A stretch of DNA of 64,000 bases from contig NZ_CP194902.1 of assembly GCF_051027545.1 (NCBI RefSeq), forward strand, positions 5,146,001-5,210,000. The letters run 5' to 3'. The notes below the pieces were generated by a model that was not told where the DNA came from, did no database searches, and saw only the letters and a list, made by a program, of their open reading frames with translations. This DNA is from Methylocaldum sp002005105 (lineage in GTDB: Bacteria > Pseudomonadota > Gammaproteobacteria > Methylococcales > Methylococcaceae). Every line of letters starts with the position of its first letter. Position 1 is the first letter of the stretch. Shown piece after piece: positions 52,057 to 60,252 of this stretch. The position numbers and the translations under genes are program-made.

Positions 52057-53166
52057 ATGTCCGAGCCATTGAACATCGTCATACTGGGACTCTCGATTAC
52101 GTCATCCTGGGGCAATGGCCACGCCACGACTTATCGGGCGCTGGTACACGGCTTGAGCGCGCGCGGCCATAGCGTACTGTTTCTGGAACGCGACCAGCCC
52201 TGGTATGCGAAAAACCGCGACCTGCCCAACCCGCCTTACGGCACGACCCGCCTTTATGCCGATCTTGACGAACTGAAAGATCGGTTCACCGACGAGGTGG
52301 CGCAAGCCGATCTGGTCATCGTCGGCTCGTACGTTCCGGACGGCGTCGAGGTCGGACAATGGGTGATCGCCACGGCGCGCGGCCTTACCGCTTTCTACGA
52401 CATCGATACGCCGATCACGCTGGCTAAACTGGTGCACGGCGATTGTGAATATCTGCACCCGGATCTAATCCCCCGCTACGAGCTTTATCTATCCTTCACC
52501 GGCGGTCCGCTCCTGTCCTGGCTCAAACGCTCGTACCGCGCTCAACGGGTGGAACCGCTCTACTGCTCGGTAGACCCGGATCTACATTCTTCAGACTTCG
52601 GCCCCATCGAGTACGACCTCGGCTACATGGGCACTTACAGCGAAGACCGGCAGCCGGCGGTCGAGGAATTGCTGCTGAAACCCGCGCGTCAGTGGGCACA
52701 GGGGCGATTTGCGATCGTCGGAGCGCAATACCCGGAAACGATAGCCTGGCCTCCGAACGTTCACCGCATCGAACACTTGCCGCCCGCCGCTCACCGGCGC
52801 TTCTATACCTCGCAGCGTTTCACGCTGAACGTCACCCGCCACGAGATGGTGCGCGCCGGATACTCGCCCAGCGTGCGCCTGTTCGAAGCCGCCGCCTGCG
52901 GGACGCCGGTCATCTCGGATCGTTGGCAAGGTCTCAACAGCTTCTTCAAGATCGGTGAAGAAATTCTGGTGGCCGAACGCGCCGAGGACGTTCTGCGTCA
53001 TCTCCAGGAGACCTCGGATGCCGAACGGACCCGCATCGGCGAGCGGGCGCGTGCCAAGGTGCTTTCGGCCCATACCTCGATTCATCGGGCCATAGAGTTG
53101 GAAAACCATGTGCGCCGGGCACGCGGGGGATTCCCTAGACCCCGCATCATTCATAGCTACGGTTAG
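52057..53166 (+). CDS. CgeB-like glycosyltransferase 3
   Basis: A 369-residue member of the same group. VILGLSITSSWGNGHATTYRALV and LFLERDQPWYAKNRDLPN open it; TAFYDIDTPITLAKL holds the acidic loop, and FTLNVTRHEMVRAGYSPSVRLFEAAACGTPVISD the donor-binding helix. The start at 52057 follows ACAGGAGC. The three homologues differ enough (differing loops HDTH, DVDAP, DIDTP) to have separate donor or acceptor specificities. Last gene of the glycan locus; no polymerase, flippase or export gene follows. Confidence 0.83.
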   Translation: MSEPLNIVILGLSITSSWGNGHATTYRALVHGLSARGHSVLFLERDQPWYAKNRDLPNPPYGTTRLYADLDELKDRFTDEVAQADLVIVGSYVPDGVEVGQWVIATARGLTAFYDIDTPITLAKLVHGDCEYLHPDLIPRYELYLSFTGGPLLSWLKRSYRAQRVEPLYCSVDPDLHSSDFGPIEYDLGYMGTYSEDRQPAVEELLLKPARQWAQGRFAIVGAQYPETIAWPPNVHRIEHLPPAAHRRFYTSQRFTLNVTRHEMVRAGYSPSVRLFEAAACGTPVISDRWQGLNSFFKIGEEILVAERAEDVLRHLQETSDAERTRIGERARAKVLSAHTSIHRAIELENHVRRARGGFPRPRIIHSYG

Positions 53167-53288
53167 AACGTTTTTTACTAGGGTGCAGGAACGGGCGGCA
53201 TACGAAACCGTCACACCCTACACCGAACTAAAAAATGTTCTCGCCGCAAGGCTTCATTACCGAATGATCAATGCCAGGAGGTGTCGTC

Positions 53289-53567
53289 ATGTCGCACGAA
53301 TCGAAAAAAACGACGAATCACGAGGAGATTCGCCGCTGGGTGGAAGAACGGGGAGGCTGGCCCGCCACCGTTAAGGGTACCGCCGGCAAAGGCGACGAAG
53401 CAGGCATCCTGCGCATCCGGTTCACCGAAGGCGGTGAAACGCTGGAGCGGATCTCCTGGGAGGCGTTCTTCGACAAGTTCGAAGAGCAAAAGCTGGCTTT
53501 TCTTTATCAGGAAAGAACCCAGAGCGGAGAGGTAAGCCGTTTTTTCAAGCTGGTGCGGCGCGACTGA
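53289..53567 (+). CDS. Conserved small protein of unknown function
   Basis: A 92-residue acidic protein. HEEIRRWVEERGGWPATVKG, DEAGILRIRF and LERISWEAFFDKFEEQKLAFLYQE are well-ordered segments that match a conserved hypothetical family I know from stress-type loci in proteobacteria and actinobacteria; it has no name or function. The start at 53289 follows AGGAGG. It is alone, with 122 bases to the glycan locus upstream. Confidence 0.7.
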   Translation: MSHESKKTTNHEEIRRWVEERGGWPATVKGTAGKGDEAGILRIRFTEGGETLERISWEAFFDKFEEQKLAFLYQERTQSGEVSRFFKLVRRD

Positions 53568-53639
53568 TCGTCGACCCGTAAGACGGAAGAAAATACCTTC
53601 CTTTGTCGCCGGCCGCACCGCGCGGAATTGGAATCCCGG

Positions 53640-53716
53640 ACCGGGCAGCAGCCGATAAGGCGGCGGGAACCTGCAAGCGCAACCAGCAGACGGCCCGGTT
53701 GACCGAGAGGTTAGGC
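53640..53716 (-). other. Degenerate attC-like site after the UPF0158 gene
   Basis: Read on the minus strand, the gene's TAA stop lies inside GCCTAAC (plus 53710-53716), the R'' core of integron attC sites, followed by CTCTCGGTCAACCGGGC. The complementary GCCCGGT occurs 60 bases on (plus 53640-53646), but no terminal GTTRRRY follows, so the distal half is missing or decayed. Confidence 0.4.
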
Positions 53717-54154
53717 CACAGATGAATCATCGGTGAGCTCAACGGCGTTTTCGTCGCACCAAAGGCGCAACGCCTTTTCAGTCTCGCGGGATTCGTATTC
53801 GTACCAGCGTTCAAGCTGGTTTCGGCTATTCAAGAAATCTTTGAAGCGACCGTAAGCGCCTTTCTTTCGAAAAAACTCGGAAACGGTTTCGTATTCGCCG
53901 GGGAGTTCTTGCTCTACGAATGACAATACCAGGTTATGCCCCAAGTCCAGATCGTGCTTGTGAGGAACTTCGACGTACCTGTCTGATGTTTCGAGATCGT
54001 CGGGAACTTCTTCTTCGAAGTCGAACTCGGGTGACAAATAGTGAATCGTTCCGGTGTCCCGATCGATGAAGGCCCTGCCGTCAAAGGGCGCGCCGGAACT
54101 CACGAATTCGAAGGCATCAAGGAGATCTGAGTATCTGAGCTTTGCGATGGACAT
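53711..54154 (-). CDS. UPF0158-family protein
   Basis: A 147-residue acidic protein. SDLLDAFEFVSSG, AFIDRDTGTIHYLS and the long acidic segment FDFEEEVPDDLETSDRYVEVPHKHDLDLG match the UPF0158 family, whose function is unknown. The start at 54154 gives the usual MSIAKLRYSD; an in-frame ATG at 54205 would add 17 residues. Members are often found as integron cassettes, and here the stop codon overlaps an attC-like core and another attC-like site sits upstream, so a cassette origin is suspected. Confidence 0.75.
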   Translation of the reverse strand: MSIAKLRYSDLLDAFEFVSSGAPFDGRAFIDRDTGTIHYLSPEFDFEEEVPDDLETSDRYVEVPHKHDLDLGHNLVLSFVEQELPGEYETVSEFFRKKGAYGRFKDFLNSRNQLERWYEYESRETEKALRLWCDENAVELTDDSSVA

Positions 54155-54300
54155 ATGGTACGTGGCCTCATGTGCCGAACAATCGGCGCTTGGTGACTGG
54201 GTCAAGCTTTTGTTGTTTTAACTTCGGCTTGGTTCAGCTAAGTGAACTTCGTCATTTTGCGTAAAAAAATCAAAGCGAATAACCAAAGCGTGGGCCGTTT

Positions 54301-54359
54301 TGCTAACGTCACCGGTAATCGGGCCGCGTTAGCAGCTCCGGTACACCGCCTCGTTAGGC
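54301..54359 (-). other. attC-like recombination site after the GNAT gene
   Basis: On the minus strand it begins GCCTAAC (plus 54353-54359) and ends GTTAGCA (plus 54301-54307), 59 bases in all, close to the common 60-bp attC length. Within, GTGTACCGG and CCGGTGAC can pair. R'' fits RYYYAAC exactly; R' (GTTAGCA) departs from GTTRRRY at its last two positions. The GNAT stop codon lies inside it, as is usual for cassette genes. Confidence 0.5.
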
Positions 54360-54772
54360 TGTTTTTCCATCTTAACTGTCATGCCATTTCTTTCTACGAC
54401 GACAAACCCCATTCGCTCATACAGCCTTTTGGCCGGATTGTCTTCAAAGGTCGTAAGACGAATGCTGACCTTTGAATAAGTAGCAGGTAGACGGTTCAAG
54501 AGCTTTGTGCCAATACCTTGGCCCTGCCGGGCAGGGGATAACTGGATGTTGTCGATGTAAATCGATGTGGGTTCTTTGATTACGCTGAGGTAACCAGCTC
54601 GTTTACCGGCAATGATCACCATGGTTATGTTCTCAACGACGAATCCGTTACGGAACTCGGTTGAAACCCAGCCTCCCCAGTGTTTACAGAATAAATCATG
54701 CATGTTCCTCTTGGTGAGACGGTAACAGTATGCGTAGTCATCAGAAGTAGCAGGTCTAAGTTCGTAATCCAT
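54329..54772 (-). CDS. GNAT-family N-acetyltransferase
   Basis: A 147-residue acetyltransferase using acetyl-CoA. YELRPATSDDYAYCYRLTKRNM opens the fold, IYIDNIQLSPARQGQGIGTKLL is motif A (Q-x-x-G-x-G contacts the pyrophosphate), and RLTTFEDNPAKRLYERMGF is motif B. Base composition is lower in GC than the flanks. The last residues (NEAVYRSC) are encoded within the attC-like site. The substrate is unknown; small GNAT proteins are common integron cassettes. It is separated from UPF0158 by 174 bases. Confidence 0.82.
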   Translation of the reverse strand: MDYELRPATSDDYAYCYRLTKRNMHDLFCKHWGGWVSTEFRNGFVVENITMVIIAGKRAGYLSVIKEPTSIYIDNIQLSPARQGQGIGTKLLNRLPATYSKVSIRLTTFEDNPAKRLYERMGFVVVERNGMTVKMEKQPNEAVYRSC

Positions 54773-55390
54773 TGTTCACCGCTTATGCCACACAGCCCAA
54801 TCGTGAATGGGTCAGCTCGTAGGGCGGGTTAGGCGATAGCCGCCGATTCCGCGGCAAGGCGGGTTACGGCTATCGCCTAACCCGCCCTACGGACTGTTTC
54901 AGGTAAGCCGGACGGGCATTCATATGGTCACGCCGTTGGCGCCCGGCGCACCAGTCAGAGTTTTTCGCCATCCTGTTAAGCGCCGGAATGCTGAATTGTT
55001 CTTGTTACCCGCGTCAAGTCAGAAAAAGCTTACGAACTCGGCCTGATAAGACTGATACGCGATGACCGAAGCGGTTTTCCCGAAGGTTCGGCGTTCTGTG
55101 GAAAAGTGGCCGAAGAAGCCAAGGATGGAGCCGGACCGAATTGCAGACCTTTGTTCTGGATGCCGGCATCCAAAACACACGGATGTGATCCGGGCATACG
55201 CCGCCCTTGGCTTCTGGATTCCTTTCGAACCGTGCCAATCGCCCGGTGTCTAATTTTTGAGCTGATGAGTGATCGAACGGCGGCGATTGCGGCGCTTTGG
55301 GCACCATCGGTAACGACTTATTGAACCCATGCATCGTTCGACCGGTGCATTCCGGACAAACCGAATAGACCAGATCCGAAGGAGTGTGAA
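54773..55390. other. Intergenic region with large palindrome
   Basis: 618 bases with no supported gene. It carries the 25-bp palindrome at 54818-54891 and a small GGATGCCGGCATCC palindrome at 55155-55168 related to the one that hosts Family A at 46 kb. Confidence 0.5.
54818..54891. repeat. Perfect 25-bp inverted repeat
   Basis: Arms 54818-54842 and 54867-54891 are exact complements (starting CGTAGGGCGGGTTAGGCG), with a 24-base loop. This GGCGGGTTA-type hairpin is a common extragenic palindrome in gammaproteobacteria. Confidence 0.8.
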
Positions 55391-55840
55391 ATGGCAAGCG
55401 TGCACAAATCCATAGAGGTCAACGTGCCGGTAAGAGTTGCGTATAACCAGTGGACCCAGTTCGAGGATTTTCCCAGTTTCATGGAGAACATCGTGGAGGT
55501 GCGCCAGATCGACGATAGCCATGTGCATTGGCATGCCGAGATCGGCGGAAAACACAAGGAATGGGACACCGAAATCGTCGAGCAGGTACCGGATCAGCGC
55601 ATCGCATGGCGTACCACGGCCGGACCGGAGAACCACGGGATCGTGAGTTTCGAGCCGGTGGGCGGCGACCGCACCCGTGTCAGCGTGGATATCGAATATC
55701 AGCCCGAGACCACGATGGAGAAGGTCGGCGATATGCTCGGAATGGTGTCTTCCAACGTGGAAGAGGACCTGGAGAACTTCAGGGACTTTCTCGAGTCACG
55801 GGGACACGAAACCGGCGCCTGGCGCGGTGAAATCCACTAA
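55391..55840 (+). CDS. SRPBCC-fold (cyclase/COQ10-like) protein
   Basis: A 149-residue START-like protein. MASVHKSIEVNVPVRVAYNQWTQFEDFPSFMENIVEVRQID is the standard opening of bacterial polyketide-cyclase/dehydrase-like proteins, and DRTRVSVDIEYQPET followed by a long C-terminal helix (VEEDLENFRDFLESRG) completes the cavity. Such proteins bind hydrophobic ligands; in stress islands they are called SRPBCC or cyclase/dehydrase. The start at 55391 follows AAGGAG. It is alone, but fits the style of the stress proteins at 33-40 kb. The ligand is unknown. Confidence 0.85.
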   Translation: MASVHKSIEVNVPVRVAYNQWTQFEDFPSFMENIVEVRQIDDSHVHWHAEIGGKHKEWDTEIVEQVPDQRIAWRTTAGPENHGIVSFEPVGGDRTRVSVDIEYQPETTMEKVGDMLGMVSSNVEEDLENFRDFLESRGHETGAWRGEIH

Positions 55841-56257
55841 AGCGAGGCTCCGAGAGATGGCTGCGGAACACGGCTTGCCGCGTCATCTTTCAAGTCCCGA
55901 TCGGCCATCGCCTTTTGACTGAAAACCAAAGGAGCGCAGTCCAAGCAAGCCGAGACGAAGCGCTCTCCATTCCAAACCCGCTTTGTCCCCTCTCGCTACG
56001 TCCTCCCCAATTCGCCCTCCTGTTTGGCCGAATAAGGAGTTTGGGGAGGGCGGGGCGAGAATGCTTGGCCGTTCCCGGCGAACGGACGCATTTGTCGGCA
56101 AGGGATTGTCGATCAACGACAGGTTTGGCCACGACAACCGCGTGCGGGGCGGCCCTCCGCTCCAATCGAGATTTCCCGCTCGCTGGACGGCGGAAATCGT
56201 CATCGGTCGAATTTATCAGGCATAATTCCTTTAATAAAACCAGCCCGCGAGAATTCG
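55841..56257. other. Intergenic region before the permease
   Basis: 417 bases. A hairpin-forming CGCCCTCC...GGAGGGCG segment lies near 56000-56052, and a decayed Family B half (TTGTCGGCAAGGGATTGTCG) near 56092-56111. No gene is supported. Confidence 0.4.
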
Positions 56258-57685
56258 ATGATGCAGATTTTCCGCACCAAAAGAACTACCACGGACGACT
56301 TCCAGGACAGTGGACTGAGACGCTGCCTCGGAGCGATGGATCTGACTCTCCTCGGCATCGGCGCCATCATCGGTACCGGAATCTTCGTACTGACCGGCAT
56401 TGCCGCCGCGACTCAGGCGGGGCCCGCGGTCATCATTTCCTTCGTGATCGCCGGTCTCGCCTGCACCTTCGCCGCGCTGGCCTATGCCGAGCTGGCCTCG
56501 AGCGTCGGCGGATGCGGCAGCGCCTACGGATACAGCTATGCAGCGTTCGGCGAGCTGACAGCCTGGATCATCGGCTGGGACCTGATCTTGGAATACGGGC
56601 TCTCGGTAGCCGCCGTGGCCAACGGCTGGTCCGGCTATTTCAACAACGCCTTGACCGCCATCGGTTTGCCGCTGCCCGATTACCTGACCCATGCGCCGGA
56701 GCTGGGCGGCATCATCAATCTTCCGGCGGCCGGCATCGTGCTGATTCTCATGATCCTGCTGATCATCGGGGTCAAGGAAAGCGCCCGGCTCAATTCGCTG
56801 ATGGTTTTCATCAAGCTGCTGACCATAGGCATATTCGTCTCGGTCGCGCTGTTCAACGTCGATCCGGCCAACTGGCAGCCCTTCATGCCTTTCGGCTGGT
56901 TCGACCACACGGCCGAGGGCAAACCTATCGGCATTTTCGCGGGAGCGTCCATCGTTTTCTTCGCCTATGTCGGGTTCGATGCCGTCTCGACCGCCACCGA
57001 AGAAGCGCGCAACCCGAAAAAGGACGTGCCCGTCGGCATCGTGACGGCGCTGGCTTTCTGTACCTTGGTCTATATCCTGGTCGCCGGCCTGCTGACCGCG
57101 GTTGTTCCCTACACGGAACTCAACGTGTCCTCTCCCGTGGCCCACGCGCTCCAGCTATTGGGTTTGAACTGGGCGTCCGCACTGGTGGCGACTGGCGTCA
57201 TTGCCGGGCTGACCACGGTCATGCTTGTGCTCTATTACGCGCTCACCCGGATCATTTTCGCGATGGCCCGCGACGGTCTCCTGTCTCCGTGGTTTTCGAC
57301 CGTCAACCGGAAAACCCAAACGCCGGTGAGAGTCATCATCCTGTGCGGCTTTCTGATCGCATCCGTAGCGGGTTTCGTGCCGCTGAGCGAACTTGCCGAA
57401 CTGGTTAACATCGGTACGCTGTTCGCATTCGTACTCGTCTGCCTCGGCGTCATGATTCTCCGCATCACCGACCCCGGCATGCACCGTCCTTTCAAGACAC
57501 CGGCCAACCCCGTGCTCCCGATACTCGGCGTCCTCTCGTGCGGAGCACTGATGGTTTTTCTTCCGACAACCACCTGGTACCGGTTCATAATCTGGCTCGG
57601 TATCGGACTGATCGTCTATTTCGTCTACTCGGTACGCCACAGCAAGCTCGCGAAAGCGGAAGAGGCGCAGACTAGCGAGATCTAG
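56258..57685 (+). CDS. APC-family amino acid permease
   Basis: A 475-residue inner-membrane transporter with about twelve helices. MDLTLLGIGAIIGTGIFVLTG is the conserved first helix of the cationic amino acid transporter (CAT/YfnA) branch, GYSYAAFGELTAWIIGWDLILEY the third, and FFAYVGFDAVSTATEEARNPKKDVPVGIV the sixth-to-seventh helix region. The substrate is probably an amino acid or a related amine driven by proton or exchange; specificity cannot be read. It is not linked to neighbours on its strand. Length is typical for the branch. Confidence 0.9.
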   Translation: MMQIFRTKRTTTDDFQDSGLRRCLGAMDLTLLGIGAIIGTGIFVLTGIAAATQAGPAVIISFVIAGLACTFAALAYAELASSVGGCGSAYGYSYAAFGELTAWIIGWDLILEYGLSVAAVANGWSGYFNNALTAIGLPLPDYLTHAPELGGIINLPAAGIVLILMILLIIGVKESARLNSLMVFIKLLTIGIFVSVALFNVDPANWQPFMPFGWFDHTAEGKPIGIFAGASIVFFAYVGFDAVSTATEEARNPKKDVPVGIVTALAFCTLVYILVAGLLTAVVPYTELNVSSPVAHALQLLGLNWASALVATGVIAGLTTVMLVLYYALTRIIFAMARDGLLSPWFSTVNRKTQTPVRVIILCGFLIASVAGFVPLSELAELVNIGTLFAFVLVCLGVMILRITDPGMHRPFKTPANPVLPILGVLSCGALMVFLPTTTWYRFIIWLGIGLIVYFVYSVRHSKLAKAEEAQTSEI

Positions 57686-57730
57686 AGCGTTTTTCATCCC
57701 GGTGTACGGCTTCGTGTCGGGCGGGAAGAA

Positions 57731-57954
57731 CGTAGGTCGGCAATCCCTTGCCGACTTATCGGCTCGGCAAAGGACTTTGTGGGAAGGGGCGTCCTGGCGC
57801 TCCCAGGACGGCCGTTTGCGATTGGAAGGGTCGCGACTAAAGCGACCGTTTGCGATTGGAAGGGCAGCTCTGGCGCTCCCAGAGATGCCGTTTGCGATTG
57901 GAAGGGTCGCGACTGAAGCGACCGTTTGCGATTGGGAAGGGATTGCCGACCTAC
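57731..57954 (-). repeat. Family A array inside a Family B repeat
   Basis: Family B halves bound the region: GTAGGTCGGCAATCCCTTGC on the left (57732 on) and AAGGGATTGCCGACCTAC on the right (57937-57954). Between them, the Family A block in reverse (CCGTTTGCGATTGG) starts at 57812, 57846, 57888 and 57922, periods 34, 42 and 34. Long hairpins carry GAGCG loops (seen as CGCTC) and stems that differ from those at 17 kb. The 360-base gap from 57686 to 58045 holds nothing else. Confidence 0.85.
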
Positions 57955-58045
57955 ATATTGGACTCTCTGACACCGAATCGGAAAATGCTCTAGCCTGCCA
58001 TAGCCAGAGATAGACAAGCCGGTCCGATCGAGAACTGCGCCAATG

Positions 58046-58642
58046 TCAGCGGCGGCCGTTGGAGGAGGATGGGGATGAATCGGATTTGTGCCGGGCCACA
58101 TCGGCGGTCCAGACCAGCCTGACGCGGCTTTTTTTGGCCTTGGTTTCCAGCGGCGCCGCAGTGCCGGCTTGACGCCCGGAGGCCGCGTCTAGAGTCGGTT
58201 GCCGCCGTGGAGAAACGATGGTTTTCGGATCGAGAGGCTCGTAGCTGCCGCGCACTCGATCGTCGGGTACCCGACCGATATGCAGCCTGGGCCGGCCTTG
58301 CCAGTTTCGTGCATCGTGCAGGAGCTGCGGCGGGCGCACCGTTCGGTATGTGGCACTCGAATCAAATCGGCTTGCTTCATCCACGTCTCCGGAACTTAAC
58401 GCCGCGGCTCGCGCTCTTTCGCGACTACGCTGATGCAGCCATGCTCTCAGCTCCTTCAGCCTCACCCGCTCGTCCTCGCTGAATTCAAGATCGACGTCAT
58501 TGAGGGTGGCCGATTCCACTTCTTCGAATCCTTCGTCAACGTCCGGCTCCGGACCGAACTTCTGGGCCGTGGCGGGGCCGGAAAACGCCCATATGACGAG
58601 GAATCCCCCCAAAGCATTCTTTGACCAATTGTTCACTATCAT
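58046..58642 (-). CDS. Exported protein of unknown function
   Basis: A 198-residue protein with an N-terminal signal (MIVNNWSKNALGGFLVIWAF, cleavage near ATA-Q). The mature part is acidic at first (FGPEPDVDEGFEEVESATLNDVD) and then arginine-rich and proline-containing, with no family I recognise. A helical segment (DERVRLKELRAWLHQRSRERARAAA) might bind nucleic acid or membrane. It sits beside the Family A/B composite repeat. Confidence is limited because there is no homology signal, but the signal peptide and codon usage support a real gene. Confidence 0.5.
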   Translation of the reverse strand: MIVNNWSKNALGGFLVIWAFSGPATAQKFGPEPDVDEGFEEVESATLNDVDLEFSEDERVRLKELRAWLHQRSRERARAAALSSGDVDEASRFDSSATYRTVRPPQLLHDARNWQGRPRLHIGRVPDDRVRGSYEPLDPKTIVSPRRQPTLDAASGRQAGTAAPLETKAKKSRVRLVWTADVARHKSDSSPSSSNGRR

Positions 58643-58856
58643 CCCCCGCGAAAATCTATGCGAGTCTGCCTCTCTATTCGGGCATGAGGCCTTTGCCTCG
58701 CTCAGCGGTTTACACCGCCTTCGGAATCATCAAGACTTCCGGTTGCAACGATCGCCTTAGCCGTTTCTCGTACTCGCCCCAAAACGACATCGTCCTGGAG
58801 AACTCCACCGCCTACGATCGGCGGGCAAGACACACCGGATTCTCCGGAACTCCGCA

Positions 58857-59108
58857 CTAAATCAAGGCATTGAGAATGGCTAAAAAAATAACGGCACCGA
58901 GCACCGCTGTCGCGAAGCTTATCAAAGATGTCGGACGCTCCACACCCGGCTTTCCTCCGAATCCCAAACGGTCGGCAATCCAGCCGCCGAGAAAGGCGCC
59001 TATGATACCCACGGCGATATTACCCAGCATTCCCATCTCGTCTCCCCGACCGACGATCAGGCTTGCTACCCAGCCGGCGATCCCGCCGAAAATAATCCAA
59101 AGCAACAT
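58857..59108 (-). CDS. GlsB/YeaQ/YmgE-family membrane protein
   Basis: An 83-residue protein with three helices of the transglycosylase-associated (GlsB/YeaQ/YmgE) family: LLWIIFGGIAGWVASLIVGRG, then GMLGNIAVGIIGAFLGGWIADRLGF and a last helix ATAVLGAVIFLAILNAL. These are stress-induced proteins of unknown mechanism. It is transcribed toward the exported hypothetical and 128 bases downstream of tupA on the same strand. ribosome site GGGAGAT lies ahead of the ATG. Confidence 0.88.
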   Translation of the reverse strand: MLLWIIFGGIAGWVASLIVGRGDEMGMLGNIAVGIIGAFLGGWIADRLGFGGKPGVERPTSLISFATAVLGAVIFLAILNALI

Positions 59109-59236
59109 ATCGATATCTCCCTGTTACGATAACAAAATCGGGAACATCAGTGGCGCAACTGTTCCCGCGATATCGGTATCCGGATTCGGATAATCCTCTA
59201 AATTGGGCACATTTTCAGGGTTTTGGTTCCTCCGAA

Positions 59237-60067
59237 CTATTTCTTCGATTTTTCTGCGTTCGAGATCGCGTCCGGGTAAAACAACGGCTGATCGGCGACT
59301 TTGAAGTCGGCAATGGTTTTTTGCCCCTCCGTGCCCGTGACGTAGTCGATGTATTTCTTGGCCAGCTCGTAATTCACGTGTTTATGCTTCTTCGGATTTA
59401 CGGCCATGACATGATAGGGATTGAACAGTGCCGGATCTCCCTCGAATAGAAGCTTCACGGTCAATTTGTCCTTGCTCGCGAGAAAGGTTCCCCGGTCGGT
59501 CAGCGCGTAATACGCCTTATCGTCGGCCATTCGCAGCACGGCTCCCATGCCCTGCCCTACCGAAAGATACCATTCGCCTTCCGGCCGCAGCCCCGCTTTC
59601 CGCCAAAGAGTCTTTTCCTTGACATGGGTTCCCGATTCGTCGCCGCGGGAAACGAAGCCCGCCTTGGCCGCGGCGATTTTCTTGAAAGCTTCGTCCGCGG
59701 TCTTTGCGTTCCTGACACCGGCGGGATCCGTTTCCGGGCCGACGACGACAAAGTCGTTGTGCATCACGGGCTTGCGGTCCACACCGTTTCCCGCCGCCAT
59801 GAATTTCTCTTCCGCATCGGGATCGTGCACGAAGACGATATCGACATCGCCGCTTTCGCCCAGTTTCATCGCCTTGCCGCTGCCTACGGCGATCACGTCT
59901 ATCCTGGCCGTGTGCTTTTTCTCGAACGGCGCATTAAGCACCGGCAAGAGCCCCGTGTTCTCGGTACTCGTCGTGGTCGCCATTTTCAGCACCTGTTCGG
60001 CCAGGGCCAGGGGGGTAAAAACAACCGAGGCGATCAGGCCGAGAACAACAAGACGATTTCTTAGCAT
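59237..60067 (-). CDS. tupA: Tungstate-binding protein of the TupA type
   Basis: A 276-residue periplasmic binding protein. The start at 60067 (AAGGATTCAAC ahead) gives a signal peptide MLRNRLVVLGLIASVVFTP with cleavage near ALA-EQ. MATTTSTENTGLLPVLN is the oxyanion-binding loop of TupA/WtpA-like proteins (Thr-Thr-Ser-Thr), then GSGKAMKLGESGDVDIVFVHDP, FVVVGPETDPAGVR and FVSRGDESGTHVKEKTLW are all diagnostic. It should deliver tungstate, perhaps molybdate, to an ABC transporter, but no tupB or tupC gene is adjacent on either side, so the partner permease is elsewhere or missing. Confidence 0.88.
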   Translation of the reverse strand: MLRNRLVVLGLIASVVFTPLALAEQVLKMATTTSTENTGLLPVLNAPFEKKHTARIDVIAVGSGKAMKLGESGDVDIVFVHDPDAEEKFMAAGNGVDRKPVMHNDFVVVGPETDPAGVRNAKTADEAFKKIAAAKAGFVSRGDESGTHVKEKTLWRKAGLRPEGEWYLSVGQGMGAVLRMADDKAYYALTDRGTFLASKDKLTVKLLFEGDPALFNPYHVMAVNPKKHKHVNYELAKKYIDYVTGTEGQKTIADFKVADQPLFYPDAISNAEKSKK

Positions 60068-60252
60068 GTTGAATCCTTTTTTGAAGAGCCGATCGGAAAC
60101 GTAGGTAAATTCATGGACGAGCACCATCCACGTCCCGGCTATTTTTGCTCATCATCGCGAAAACGCAAAAGTCAGACGAATATCGCCCAGCCTGAAACGA
60201 CCAAATGACGTTCCCCGAGGGTGGGTATCGCAAGACCCGCCTTCCCCGGCCC

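Noticed and set aside
54818..54891. GTTAGGC within the 25-bp palindrome as a third attC site
   Set aside because: The arms are perfectly symmetrical over 25 bases, unlike attC sites, which have unpaired bases and conserved L and R boxes; this is a common extragenic palindrome.
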